In this document: one piece after another, positions 1-12,271 of the stretch
How the letters are laid out: each line of letters begins with the position of its first letter
Numbering within the stretch: position 1 is the stretch's first letter
From: Desulfobacterales bacterium
GTDB taxonomy: Bacteria; Desulfobacterota; Desulfobacteria; Desulfobacterales; 4be13
Assembly (NCBI GenBank): GCA_029940115.1
Contig: JAOZRQ010000079.1
Span: forward strand, 1 to 17,359
Length of the DNA stretch: 17,359 bases
Reading direction: 5' to 3'
The notes under the pieces: model-generated
Database searches by the model: none
Seen by the model: the letters and a program-made list of their open reading frames with translations, nothing else
What the model was told of the DNA's origin: nothing
Made by a program: the position numbers and the translations under genes

Positions 1-8
1 GTGTGACA

Positions 9-40
9 CCGCCTGAAGGCGGAACCACAAACTTCTCGCT
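9..40. repeat. CCGCC-hairpin dispersed repeat, copy A
   Basis: The sequence starts with the hairpin CCGCCTGAAGGCGG and continues AACCACAAACTTCTCGCT. It matches 15658-15689 with only a few substitutions, and the inverted form occurs at 15838-15896. It is a dispersed intergenic repeat of unknown function. Confidence 0.7.
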
Positions 41-181
41 CATTTGGGAAGTGCAAACCATTTTTCAGGCAAAATGAAGGATGCCCCATTTTTTTTTGGA
101 ATCTTCTTTCTCAAGGTCGTAATAACAGGCAAAGAGCAAAGAAACCTGGTTTCTGACATGTTGCCGCGTTCCCCGATACTT

Positions 182-220
182 GTCCCCGACGTCTTTTGTC
201 GGGGAAAGGATGTCGGGGAC
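182..220. repeat. GTCCCCGAC inverted repeat
   Basis: Nine-base arms GTCCCCGAC (182-190) and GTCGGGGAC (212-220) are perfect inverted copies around a 21-base loop, and the loop contains a further GTCGGGG. It has no T-run that would make it a clear terminator. Confidence 0.5.
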
Positions 221-378
221 AGGCATGGAAACCTGATCGCCCAATCCCTGAAGGCTGAAACCGGGTTTCTTTGTCATCAAACTTTTGGAGCTCCCGAGAA
301 TGCTGTTCCAAAAATCTGTCATTCCGGGCAGATGACGGAACCGGCATTTCCCGGAATCCATTGCTGAAGACAGATGCC

Positions 379-1527
379 ATGACGACTGATGATGAAATCA
401 GAAGCTTCCGGAAAATTTTCAGGGGCCGGCAGGATATCGTTCCGAGATACTGGACCTCATACAAAACCGGCCGGAGCGGCTACTCCCCCTTGTGCAAAAA
501 CGAGTGGAAAACGCCTGAATGCGGGAAGGGAAAGATAAGAAACGCCTGCCATGCCTGCACAAACAGGGCGTATGTCCCCTTGTCGGATCCGCTTCTCCAT
601 GATCATTTCAGAGGGAAACACATCTTGGGTGTCTATCCCCTGCTCCCGGATCATACCTGTCATTTCATGGCGGCTGATTTTGACAACCACAAGGGAGAAC
701 GCCCCCCGCTTGAGGATGTCTTGGCCTTTCATGAGACCTGTCAGGTGCAGGATGTCCCCTGTCATGTGTTACGTTCAAAATCGGGAAGGGGGTATCATGC
801 ATTTGTCTTTTTTGACGGACCTGTGCCCGCGTGGAAGGCCCGCCTAGTCGGCTTTGGCCTACTAAAGGAAGCCGAGGCGGTGGGGGATGATATGGAACTG
901 GCAAGCTTTGACCGCCTGTTTCCGAATCAGGACAGACTCTCCGGAAAAGGCTTGGGCAACCTGATCGCCCTGCCTTTTCAGGGAAGGGCCACAAGGGCAA
1001 ACCATACCCTGTTCCTGAACCGTGAATCTGGATTCACCAAACCTTGCGGGGATCAATGGCGCGTGGTGGCGGATGTCGAGAGGATCGGTGAATCGGTTCT
1101 GGACAATCTGATAAGGGAGTGGAACCTGAAGGAATCTCCTAGGACGAAATCTTCGGATGCCTTCAGATACACACATCAGCATGCTGATATCCGAGCCTTT
1201 CCGATATCTGATTTCGATCAGATCGCGGAGCGATGCGCGTTCATCGCCCATTGCAGAGATGACGCGGAAACATTGCCAGAGCCGGATTGGTACATCCTGC
1301 TCACCATCTCAGCCAGATGTGAAAGCGGAGAACGAATATCACATCATCTCTCCATGCCATATCCCGCATACACTTATGAGGAGACCGATGCAAAGATATG
1401 TCAGGCATTGAACAAAACCGGACCCTATTGCTGCCCCACCATCCGAAGAATAAACGGAAAATACTGCACAAGCTGTCATCACTACGGGAAGATCAGAAGC
1501 CCCATTGTCCTGGGCTGGGCGAATTGA
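379..1527 (+). CDS. Stand-alone TOTE-type archaeo-eukaryotic primase (PrimPol-like)
   Basis: Predicted nucleotidyltransferase of the AEP/PrimPol fold, 382 aa, that would make primers or short DNA from NTPs/dNTPs. Residues ~10-240 follow the primase domain of TOTE conflict systems: TGRSGYSPLC, a Cys set (C39, C48, C57, C60), GVYPLLPD, the metal-binding DFD (D100, D102), SGRGYH with H140, and DRLFPNQD (D178) followed by GNLIALPF. The C-terminus (~285-382) resembles the PriCT-like tail of phage and plasmid primases (CAFIAHCRD, EPDWY) and ends in a probable metal site (C351/C352, C363, C366) plus GKIRSPIVLG. TOTE primases are usually fused to a superfamily II helicase; here there is none. The frame stays open upstream to a TTG at 271, but that part is repeat DNA and the family homology begins at the ATG at 379, which has only a weak Shine-Dalgarno. 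It is the only intact gene on the plus strand. No cas, helicase or nuclease gene is adjacent inside the window. Domain call is firm, biological role is not. Confidence 0.85.
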   Translation: MTTDDEIRSFRKIFRGRQDIVPRYWTSYKTGRSGYSPLCKNEWKTPECGKGKIRNACHACTNRAYVPLSDPLLHDHFRGKHILGVYPLLPDHTCHFMAADFDNHKGERPPLEDVLAFHETCQVQDVPCHVLRSKSGRGYHAFVFFDGPVPAWKARLVGFGLLKEAEAVGDDMELASFDRLFPNQDRLSGKGLGNLIALPFQGRATRANHTLFLNRESGFTKPCGDQWRVVADVERIGESVLDNLIREWNLKESPRTKSSDAFRYTHQHADIRAFPISDFDQIAERCAFIAHCRDDAETLPEPDWYILLTISARCESGERISHHLSMPYPAYTYEETDAKICQALNKTGPYCCPTIRRINGKYCTSCHHYGKIRSPIVLGWAN

Positions 1528-1543
1528 GGGGTTCTGGGCGCTG

Positions 1544-1582
1544 GGTCAGGAGCCCTGCTCAAAGCCGATGTATCCGGGCGCG
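1544..1582 (-). other. Displaced clpA-like fragment (about 38 bp)
   Basis: The stretch GGTCAGGAGCCCT followed by GCTCAAAGCCGATGTATCC reproduces clpA positions 10298-10336 in the same orientation, apart from a 4-base gap (CCCT). In clpA these bases encode the PPGYIGFEQGGLLTD region. The near identity over ~35 bases is well above chance, so this looks like a copied or captured scrap of the resident clpA, or of another Hsp100 gene. Confidence 0.6.
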
Positions 1583-1739
1583 GAGAACGCGGAGGAACGC
1601 GGAGTCCCGTCCGAGGCTCCCCGTCCTTCCAGCTGGGAGGAAGGGGAATTTCCGAACCTCTGCGATCCTCTGCGTTCAAAGAGCCACCTGAAACCACAAA
1701 ATCCGTCAGAACCAGAAACAATGAATGGGAGGAAGGATC
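1579..1739. other. Non-coding stretch with short CGCGGAG repeats
   Basis: CGCGGAG occurs three times at 9-10 base steps (1579-1604), followed by matching CCTCTGCG motifs in the other orientation (about 1655-1678). This gives weak inverted symmetry. I see no gene in it. Confidence 0.45.
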
Positions 1740-1961
1740 ATGTTCATCGAAGTCTGCCTGCTCTCCCTAGTGCCTGACCAAAAAAGTTTTGACAAGTTCA
1801 GGATCCGGAAAAGCCTTGTCAGACAGGGGATTCCGGGAAAATTCACCTGTCAGAATTAATTTGGTCAGGCACTAGGGCTGCACACGGGGGTCAAAGCTTC
1901 GCCGCAGGATCAGCAAGGCGACAAACGCATCGGAGTCAGAAAGACAGAATCAGCGTTATAA
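1740..1961 (+). pseudogene. Small open frame apparently split by an inverted-repeat element
   Basis: A strong Shine-Dalgarno (GGGAGGAAGG, about 1726-1736) precedes ATG at 1740, giving MFIEVCLLSL. The frame then runs into the inverted-repeat element and stops at 1859. If the element and one copy of the flanking CTAG are removed, the frame continues as GLHTGVKASPQDQQGDKR to a TAA at 1959-1961, a 38-codon product. I recognise no family. It may be the start of a gene broken by insertion and later deletion, or chance. Confidence 0.3.
1765..1877. mobile_element. MITE-like inverted-repeat element, CTAG-flanked
   Basis: Perfect 17-base inverted arms (CCCTAGTGCCTGACCAA at 1765-1781, its complement at 1861-1877) enclose about 79 bases with no coding capacity. 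The interior has further small palindromes (TTGTCA/TGACAA, CCTGTCAG). If the outer CTAG is a target duplication, the element proper is TGCCTGACC...GGTCAGGCA at 1771-1871 (101 bp). Because CTAG is itself a palindrome, the exact border cannot be settled from one copy. Confidence 0.6.
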
Positions 1962-1996
1962 TTTGAGTCTCGCTTAAAATACTTGAAACTCCCCCT

Positions 1997-3859
1997 TCAT
2001 TGTCCGATCAGTTCCATAAATTTGGCCACTTCCTGCTCAAGCTTCATAAACAGCGGTTCCGCCTGGTCCAGCTTTTCCTCTCTCGCAATATCTTCCAAAT
2101 GTCGGGCTATGTCTTCGCATGACTCAGCCCCCAAATTGCCGCACACGCCTTTGATGGAATGGGCATGAAGAACGATATCCTTTTTCCTGTTGCCTGCTAT
2201 TGCCTGCCGAAGAGCCTCCATAACTTCCCGGTTGTCTTTCATGAAAAGAGCAAACAGGTGCCGGAGAAGATCTTCATCCCCGCCTATCCGGCGCAGCAAT
2301 TCTTTCCGATTCAAAAGTGCCCGTCCGCCGGTCTCCGGTTCCGCGTCGGACAAGCCGGGAGCAGGAGCCACAGCGCGGCCTGCAAGATTCCTTTCGATAA
2401 CCGCGCTTATTTCATGGAAATCCACGGGTTTGGCCACAAAGTCGTTCATGCCCGCGGCCTCGCATTTTTCCCTGAACTCGGTCAGGACATGGGCAGTCAT
2501 GGCAATTATGGGTATGCGGCGATTCTCCTCGCCCGTCTCACCGTCTCGTATCCTGCGCGCAGCCTCCAGTCCGTCCATTTCGGGCATCTCCACGTCCATG
2601 AAGACAAGATCAAAAGGTTCGCCGGAAACGGATGCCAGAACCTCCCTGCCATCAGAGGCATGGACAACGGCATGACCCAGTTTCTCAAAAAAACTGGTGG
2701 CGATCATCGCGTTAACCTCGTTGTCCTCGGCCAAAAGAACTTTCAGAGGATGTCCGGCATGATTCGCCGTCATCGTTCGTTTTTCCTCCCATTGGCCGGC
2801 TTGCACCTTCTCTTTGTCTCCCGGATGGAACAATGCTTCGAATGAGAAAGTGCTGCCCCTGCCAAGCTCGCTCCCGACCCGGATCCGGCCGCCCATGAGC
2901 TCCGCCAGTTGTCGGCAGATCGAGAGCCCCAGTCCGGTTCCGCCGTATTTTCTCGTGGTTGAGCCGCTGGCCTGGCTGAAGTTGTCGAAAATCATGCCGA
3001 GCCTCTCCTTCGGGATGCCGATTCCCGTGTCGGTGACTGAGAAAAGAATTCGGATTTCCGGGGATTCGGAGGCGTCGGACACATTCACCCCGGTTGCCCT
3101 GAGTGTGATTCCGCCCTGTTCCGTGAACTTGAATGCGTTGCCCAGCAGGTTGACCAGTATCTGCCTCAGCCTCACCGGATCACCCTTGACATATTGCGGC
3201 AGATCATCGGCCCGCTCCGAATTCAGAAAGAGTCCTCTCTTATCCGCCTGAACTGAAAGTGTGCGAACAACTGACCGGAGAAGACCATAAAGATCGAAAT
3301 CAATATGCTCCAGTTCGATCTTTCCGGCTTCGATCTTTGAAAGGTCGAGTATGTCATTGATGATATCCAGCAAATGACAGGCTGCGTCCTTGACGGTCTG
3401 GAGATTTTCCCTGTGTTCGGTGTCGATGTCGCTCAGAAGCGTCAGGTCCGTCATGCCCATGATCGCATTCATCGGGGTCCGGATCTCGTGACTCATGCTT
3501 GCCAGGAAACTGCTTTTCGCCTTACTGGCTTTCTCGGCGGCCTCTTTTGCGATTTTATAATCATGAAGCAACTGCCGGTTCTCATGAATCGCCCGGCGCA
3601 ACGCATCCTCGGAGTGCTTGAGCCTCAGATGCGTCCTGACCCTTGCCAGGAGCTCCTGCTTGCGGAAGGGCTTTGTCACATAGTCCACCGCGCCGGCCTC
3701 GAATCCCCTGACAATGTCCTCGGTTTCGGTTTTCGCGCTCAGAAAGATGACCGGTATCTCCCTCGTTTCAGATGCCGCCTTCAATTTCTCACACACCTCG
3801 AAGCCGTCCATCTCCGGCATCATGATGTCCAGCAAGATCAGGTCCGGCTTCCTTTTCAT
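1997..3859 (-). CDS. Hybrid histidine kinase, REC(truncated)-HisKA-HATPase-REC-HPt (HK2)
   Basis: Cytoplasmic multi-step phosphorelay kinase, 620 aa, with no membrane segment. Order: receiver domain remnant (1-~80; phospho-acceptor D11 and K63 present), short coiled coil, HisKA with SHEIRTPMN (H124), HATPase_c (N box around N237, DTGIGIP 277-283, GGTGLGL 306-312), a complete receiver (~371-490; E378/D379, D422, K477), and an HPt domain with HSIKG (H567). The first receiver lacks its beginning: the beta1 strand with the acidic pair, alpha1 and beta2 (roughly 45 residues) are missing. A good Shine-Dalgarno (GAGGAGG) is placed for a different ATG at 3866, in another frame, which hits a stop after 25 codons; the ATG at 3859 is 12 bases from it. 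This points to a deletion near the 5' end. It lies 47 bases after HK1's stop on the same strand, so the two are probably co-transcribed. It could receive phosphate from HK1 and pass it to an unlinked regulator. Confidence 0.9.
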   Translation of the reverse strand: MKRKPDLILLDIMMPEMDGFEVCEKLKAASETREIPVIFLSAKTETEDIVRGFEAGAVDYVTKPFRKQELLARVRTHLRLKHSEDALRRAIHENRQLLHDYKIAKEAAEKASKAKSSFLASMSHEIRTPMNAIMGMTDLTLLSDIDTEHRENLQTVKDAACHLLDIINDILDLSKIEAGKIELEHIDFDLYGLLRSVVRTLSVQADKRGLFLNSERADDLPQYVKGDPVRLRQILVNLLGNAFKFTEQGGITLRATGVNVSDASESPEIRILFSVTDTGIGIPKERLGMIFDNFSQASGSTTRKYGGTGLGLSICRQLAELMGGRIRVGSELGRGSTFSFEALFHPGDKEKVQAGQWEEKRTMTANHAGHPLKVLLAEDNEVNAMIATSFFEKLGHAVVHASDGREVLASVSGEPFDLVFMDVEMPEMDGLEAARRIRDGETGEENRRIPIIAMTAHVLTEFREKCEAAGMNDFVAKPVDFHEISAVIERNLAGRAVAPAPGLSDAEPETGGRALLNRKELLRRIGGDEDLLRHLFALFMKDNREVMEALRQAIAGNRKKDIVLHAHSIKGVCGNLGAESCEDIARHLEDIAREEKLDQAEPLFMKLEQEVAKFMELIGQ

Positions 3860-3863
3860 TGGG

Positions 3864-3878
3864 CATCGCTTCCTCCTC
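3864..3878 (-). promoter_or_regulatory. Ribosome binding site and out-of-frame ATG before HK2
   Basis: Reading the minus strand, GAGGAGG is followed by AAGCG and then ATG (3866-3864). This ideal start opens a 25-codon frame beginning MPNEKEAGPDL that overlaps HK2 in another frame. The HK2 ATG lies 5 bases further on. The best reading is that this was the original start and that a deletion removed the first part of the receiver domain and shifted the frame. Confidence 0.55.
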
Positions 3879-3880
3879 GT

Positions 3881-3906
3881 TAATCTTAGACCTACTAATC
3901 TCAGAC

Positions 3907-3910
<4 letters not shown>
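3881..3910. repeat. Two tandem 15-bp direct repeats
   Basis: TAATCTTAGACCTAC (3881-3895) is followed directly by TAATCTCAGACCTAC (3896-3910), one difference in 15. The second runs into the 33-bp palindrome, so it looks like stepwise duplication of the palindrome's edge. Confidence 0.6.
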
Positions 3911-6519
<2,609 letters not shown>

Positions 6520-6547
6520 AACTATTTATCCCCCCCTCGCTCTCGCT

Positions 6548-6681
6548 CTTAATCTTAATCTTGATCTTAATCTTGATCTTAATCCGTGGGATAGTCGTGT
6601 GCAAGATGTAAAATTAAGATTGAGATCAAGATTAAGATCAAGATCAAGATTAAGATTAAGATTAAGAAGATCAAGATTAAG
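6548..6681. repeat. Hexanucleotide array in two opposed blocks
   Basis: Left block 6548-6584 is built from CTTAAT and CTTGAT hexamers; right block 6613-6681 from ATTAAG and ATCAAG hexamers, with one AAG slip. The blocks are inverted copies of each other around a 28-base spacer, so the stretch can fold into a long imperfect hairpin. It begins 15 bases past the stop of the sugar-binding gene and fills the gap to HK1. Confidence 0.85.
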
Positions 6682-6696
6682 CCCGACTTGTTTTTC

Positions 6697-7827
6697 TCAA
6701 TCTCCGGAAACCAACTCCAGTTCAACCGGAATTTCTTTATCCAGTTTTTCTCCTCTTAAAAGCCTGACCGCGCTTTGAATTGCCATCCATCCCATGGTTT
6801 CCGGCTTCTGGGCAATGGTGGCCGTAAGGCGTCCCTCCTTTATGGCCATCAGTGCTTCCGACGTGGCGTCAAAACCCACGACAACACGAGGGGTGCGGAT
6901 GCCGGCGGCTTTGAATGCATCCATAACACCCAAAATCATCATATCGTTATGGGCAAACACGGCATCAAAAGAGCTTCCTGATTTTAAGAGCCGGCTGACA
7001 ACATTCCTGGCTTTGTTCCGGTCAAAACAAGCAACCACCCTTTCTGTTATTTTGATATCCGGATATCGCCGGATGGCCTCATTAAATCCTTGGCCGCGGT
7101 CATGGGCGGCAGAGGTTCCCGGGATGCCCTCGACCTCCAATATCCTTCCCTTTCCATCAAGCTTTCCAGCGATGAATTCTCCGGCCATTCGCCCTCCGGC
7201 GGCATTATCCGAGGCGATATGGGAAATGACGATATCATGTCTCGAAGATTTGCGATCAACGGTGATGACTTTTATTTCGGCGGCGTTCGTGATCTCTATT
7301 GCCGGAGAAATGGCAACTGTGTTGGTCGGATTGACGACGATCACATCAACTTTCACTTGGATGAATTGTTGTATGCCAACCAACTGTTCGGCCTCGTCAT
7401 TATGAGCGTCAGAGACTGAAAGCTGTACCCCGAACAGGTCAGCGGCTTTCCGGGCGCCTCTGTGTAATTGGGTGAAGAAAGGATTTCCGAGATCGGATAC
7501 GGAAAGCCCGATTTTCTTGTCAAACCCCTCGAACGTGATCAGGTCCAGGTGTATCGGCGTATAATCGGGAACGGATCCTCCGTTCATGACCCGCGCGGCC
7601 AATTCCACGCCGTATTGCCCCATGAGTTCCGGGTGTTGTTCGATGGTCGCGTGCATGCGTTTGTTACGCATCTCGTTTCGCGCCTCTTTGATATTGTCGT
7701 AGGCCCCGATCCATACCTGATCGGTTATGCCGGACATATCCAGGGCCTGAATCACGCCAAGTGCCATGTTGTCGTTGGCACACAATACAGCATCCACTTT
7801 TTCATGTTTCAGCAACAGGGAGACCAT
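6697..7827 (-). CDS. Tandem sugar-binding protein, C-terminal part (RbsB-like domain 2), after frameshift
   Basis: Downstream piece (376 aa from the first ATG; the frame is open back to about 7902) of a periplasmic binding protein interrupted by a frameshift. Residues 1-~102 complete domain 1 (CANDN, GAYDN, TIEQHP). Residues ~104-376 form a full second domain close to E. coli ribose-binding protein RbsB. Every sugar contact known for RbsB has its counterpart: N115, F117, F118, N166, D191, R192, R244, F268, N294, D320, Q340. The ligand may therefore be ribose, a similar pentose or an AI-2-like compound; that is inference from the pocket. No ABC permease or ATPase is adjacent; two histidine kinases follow instead, which suggests a sensing role. 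Translation from 7827 alone would give a leaderless protein lacking most of domain 1. Confidence 0.85.
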   Translation of the reverse strand: MVSLLLKHEKVDAVLCANDNMALGVIQALDMSGITDQVWIGAYDNIKEARNEMRNKRMHATIEQHPELMGQYGVELAARVMNGGSVPDYTPIHLDLITFEGFDKKIGLSVSDLGNPFFTQLHRGARKAADLFGVQLSVSDAHNDEAEQLVGIQQFIQVKVDVIVVNPTNTVAISPAIEITNAAEIKVITVDRKSSRHDIVISHIASDNAAGGRMAGEFIAGKLDGKGRILEVEGIPGTSAAHDRGQGFNEAIRRYPDIKITERVVACFDRNKARNVVSRLLKSGSSFDAVFAHNDMMILGVMDAFKAAGIRTPRVVVGFDATSEALMAIKEGRLTATIAQKPETMGWMAIQSAVRLLRGEKLDKEIPVELELVSGD

Positions 7828-7898
7828 GACCGAGAATGCCTCATCCCTGTGCCAGTTTGCGCTCTCGATGGCAAGAATTTCGATTTGTGCGCCGTTCG

Positions 7899-8441
7899 TC
7901 AGGTCTCGACAAAGCCGTTTTTCCTCAACTCGGCGTTTTCGATGCCTCGAATTCCTTCAATGATTATGGCGCGTCCTTTGCCGTTCAATTTCCGTCTGAT
8001 ATATTCAGCGACCATGGAAGCACCGGTCCGGTTATCCGATCCGACAAAAGGAATCGTAATCTGATTCGCTTTCAACGTCTCTTTATGAAAAGGATTATCA
8101 ATGTTTATCACTGTAATCCCCTTTTCCATCGCCTTTTTACACACCGGAATCAGTTTTTTTGAATCAGCAGGGGCGATCACGATGGCCCGGTAATCCCTTG
8201 ATATCAGGTCCTCGACCATACTGATCTGCCGATCAATTTCGGTTTCCCTTTCCACGCCGAATACTTCCAGATGAATATGGTGTTTCCCGGCATATTCCTC
8301 AGCCCCGGATTTCATTTTCAGAAAAAACGAATTGGTAAGCGCTTTCATGACCAGCGCGATCTTTCCCTGATTTCCGTCCAACGCGGCAACAGGCGACGCC
8401 AAAACAAAAAAAGCCAGAATACAGATTGTTGTTTTAATCAT
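7899..8441 (-). CDS. Tandem sugar-binding protein, N-terminal part (domain 1), ends at a frameshift
   Basis: First 180 residues of a periplasmic binding protein of the RbsB/LacI-like sugar family. A classical signal peptide (MIKTTICILAFFVLASPVAA) precedes the first lobe: NSFF (38-40), IVIAPAD, INIDNPF, GSDNRTG. The start has a strong Shine-Dalgarno (AAGGAGG, 6 bases from ATG at 8441). The frame ends in TGA at 7899, but the next frame resumes at once with LTNGAQIEILAIES, exactly what should follow NGFVET. Restoring one C in the CC run at 7902-7903 (minus strand) rejoins the two pieces into about 581 aa with two binding domains. In this first domain the RbsB-type Asn and Arg in the pocket are replaced (IAPAD for INPTD, IDNPF for LDRQA), so it has probably diverged in ligand or become structural. 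Either a recent pseudogene or a homopolymer sequencing error. Confidence 0.85.
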   Translation of the reverse strand: MIKTTICILAFFVLASPVAALDGNQGKIALVMKALTNSFFLKMKSGAEEYAGKHHIHLEVFGVERETEIDRQISMVEDLISRDYRAIVIAPADSKKLIPVCKKAMEKGITVINIDNPFHKETLKANQITIPFVGSDNRTGASMVAEYIRRKLNGKGRAIIIEGIRGIENAELRKNGFVET

Positions 8442-8476
8442 TTCGTTCCTCCTTTTCTTCGTTTAAAGACGTTTAA

Positions 8477-8509
8477 AGACCTACGAGGTTTTCAAAACCT
8501 CGTAGGTCT
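8477..8509. repeat. 33-bp palindrome, copy 2
   Basis: Identical to 3903-3935. It sits between the sugar-binding gene (start 8441) and the broken kinase copy. As in HK1, it adjoins the kinase C-terminal region, but about 92 bases of kinase sequence between them are gone. GTTTAAAGAC is directly repeated just before it (8461-8480). Confidence 0.9.
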
Positions 8510-8513
8510 GCTC

Positions 8514-9147
<634 letters not shown>

Positions 9148-9663
9148 TTTCGCTCAGACAGACAGGCCGCGGGTTGGAGGCTCCCCTAAATCCGTTATAA
9201 TCAGCCAATTGTTCCGCTTTCAAGAAATTTGCCGATTATTTTACGCCGTTCACTCTCATGGGTTTTTGTCACCCAAACTGGGCGATTTTTGGGGTGAACA
9301 GGATTCTCATCACAGAGTGTCACGGACTCGGCGATTTTCGGGTATTCACCCAATGGGTGAGACCTGGGCTGATGAAAATGTCACAGACAGAGTTGCCGAT
9401 TGTGATCCCGTCTTTGTTCCCCCCATTTTTTTGCTTTGAAAATCAGCCGGTTGCAAAATGCGGGGGAACAAAACTGGGATCAGCTTTTGGGAACATCGGC
9501 AAGGTTTTCATCACCCCAGGTGAGACCCATGAGACAGGCAAGGCCCTGTATGTCGGACCCCAGTCATCCCTGATGAAGATCGCCCGACTTGGGTGTCACC
9601 CAAATTGAGCGATTCTTTGGCCTGAACATGGCTCTCTCCCATGTAACGACACCAAGTTTCAAA
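9148..9663. other. Repeat-rich intergenic DNA, no gene seen
   Basis: Beyond the broken kinase there is no convincing coding frame on either strand. The stretch contains an imperfect inverted repeat (9352-9530) and a direct repeat of about 30 bases beginning CACCCAAA (9270-9299 and 9597-9627, roughly three-quarters identical). An open frame across 9258-9608 reads through these repeats and resembles no family I know. Confidence 0.5.
9352..9530. repeat. Large imperfect inverted repeat
   Basis: Left arm 9352-9425 and right arm 9460-9530 match in inverted order: AATGGGT/ACCCAT, GACCTGGG/CCCCAGGTG, TGATGAAAA/TTTTCATCA, TTGCCGAT/ATCGGCAA, GATCCC/GGGATC and GTTCCCCC/GGGGGAAC. The centre is about 34 bases. 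It could be the relic of a folded mobile element. Confidence 0.6.
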
Positions 9664-9700
9664 CATCCAGCATCAAACATCCAGCATCCAGCATCCAACA

Positions 9701-9712
<12 letters not shown>
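9664..9712. repeat. Seven tandem heptamers (CATCCAG type) over the clpA stop
   Basis: Seven consecutive 7-base units: CATCCAG, CATCAAA, CATCCAG, CATCCAG, CATCCAA, CATCAAG, CATCAAT. The clpA stop codon (9701-9703) and the last codons lie inside the array. Since 7 is not a multiple of 3, gain or loss of units inside the gene would change the clpA C-terminus. Confidence 0.85.
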
Positions 9713-11928
<2,216 letters not shown>

Positions 11929-11932
<4 letters not shown>

Positions 11933-12249
11933 GGTCTATCTTCCTCCATCGTACAGCGTAGCGGAAAACCGTTTTCCTTGGCCAACGTGTGAACGGTGGC
12001 GATTTTCGTTTCAGCCACCTCATATGTGTAAACGCCGCAGACGCCGATCCCCTGTTCATGGACATTCAGCATGATCTGCACCGCTGTCTCTGTCGATCTG
12101 TTGAATACACGCATCAGTACATATACGACGAACTCCATGGTCGTGTAATCGTCATTGTGGAGCAACACTTGGTACATGGGAGGCTCTTCGATCTCCTCCT
12201 CTGTATCGGAAATGACCTCTTCTTCCACACCAGGATCAAATATTGTCAT
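11929..12249 (-). CDS. clpS: ClpS, adaptor of the ClpAP protease
   Basis: Small adaptor (106 aa) that binds the N-domain of ClpA and delivers proteins with destabilising N-terminal residues. An acidic flexible N-terminal tail (residues ~9-22) is followed by the fold signature LLHNDDYTTMEFV and VHEQGIGVCGVY. The degron-pocket residues are visible: N32, D33 and H64. The frame is open further upstream to 12372, but the ATG at 12249 has a strong Shine-Dalgarno (GGAGG, 7 bases away), gives the usual ClpS length, and avoids reading through an upstream inverted repeat. The stop overlaps the clpA start by 4 bases, so the two form one operon. Confidence 0.95.
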
Positions 12250-12271
12250 GTCATATCCTCCGAAAAGCTGT

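Larger units (their letters stand above)
1..378. other. Non-coding repeat-rich stretch before the primase gene
   Basis: I see no credible gene here. The stretch holds a CCGCC-hairpin repeat (9-40), a GTCCCCGAC/GTCGGGGAC hairpin (182-220), and small inverted pieces around CATTCCGGG and CCCGGAATCC (about 320-360). The motifs GAAGGATGCC and TGGTTTCTGAC also occur, in the same order, at 15658-15830, so the first ~150 bases are a diverged copy of that intergenic repeat. Open frames across this stretch translate into unrelated, low-quality peptides. Confidence 0.6.

Noticed and set aside
271..378. Longer primase start at a TTG codon (271)
   Set aside because: The extra 36 codons lie in repeat-like DNA with CATTCCGGG-type inverted pieces, and family similarity begins at the ATG at 379.
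9148..9215. tRNA-like piece around GGGTTGGAGGCTCCCCTAAATCC
   Set aside because: No acceptor stem, anticodon arm or T-loop could be drawn; probably chance.
9258..9608. 116-codon plus-strand frame between the kinase remnant and clpA
   Set aside because: It covers an imperfect inverted repeat and a direct repeat, matches no family I know and lacks a ribosome binding site.
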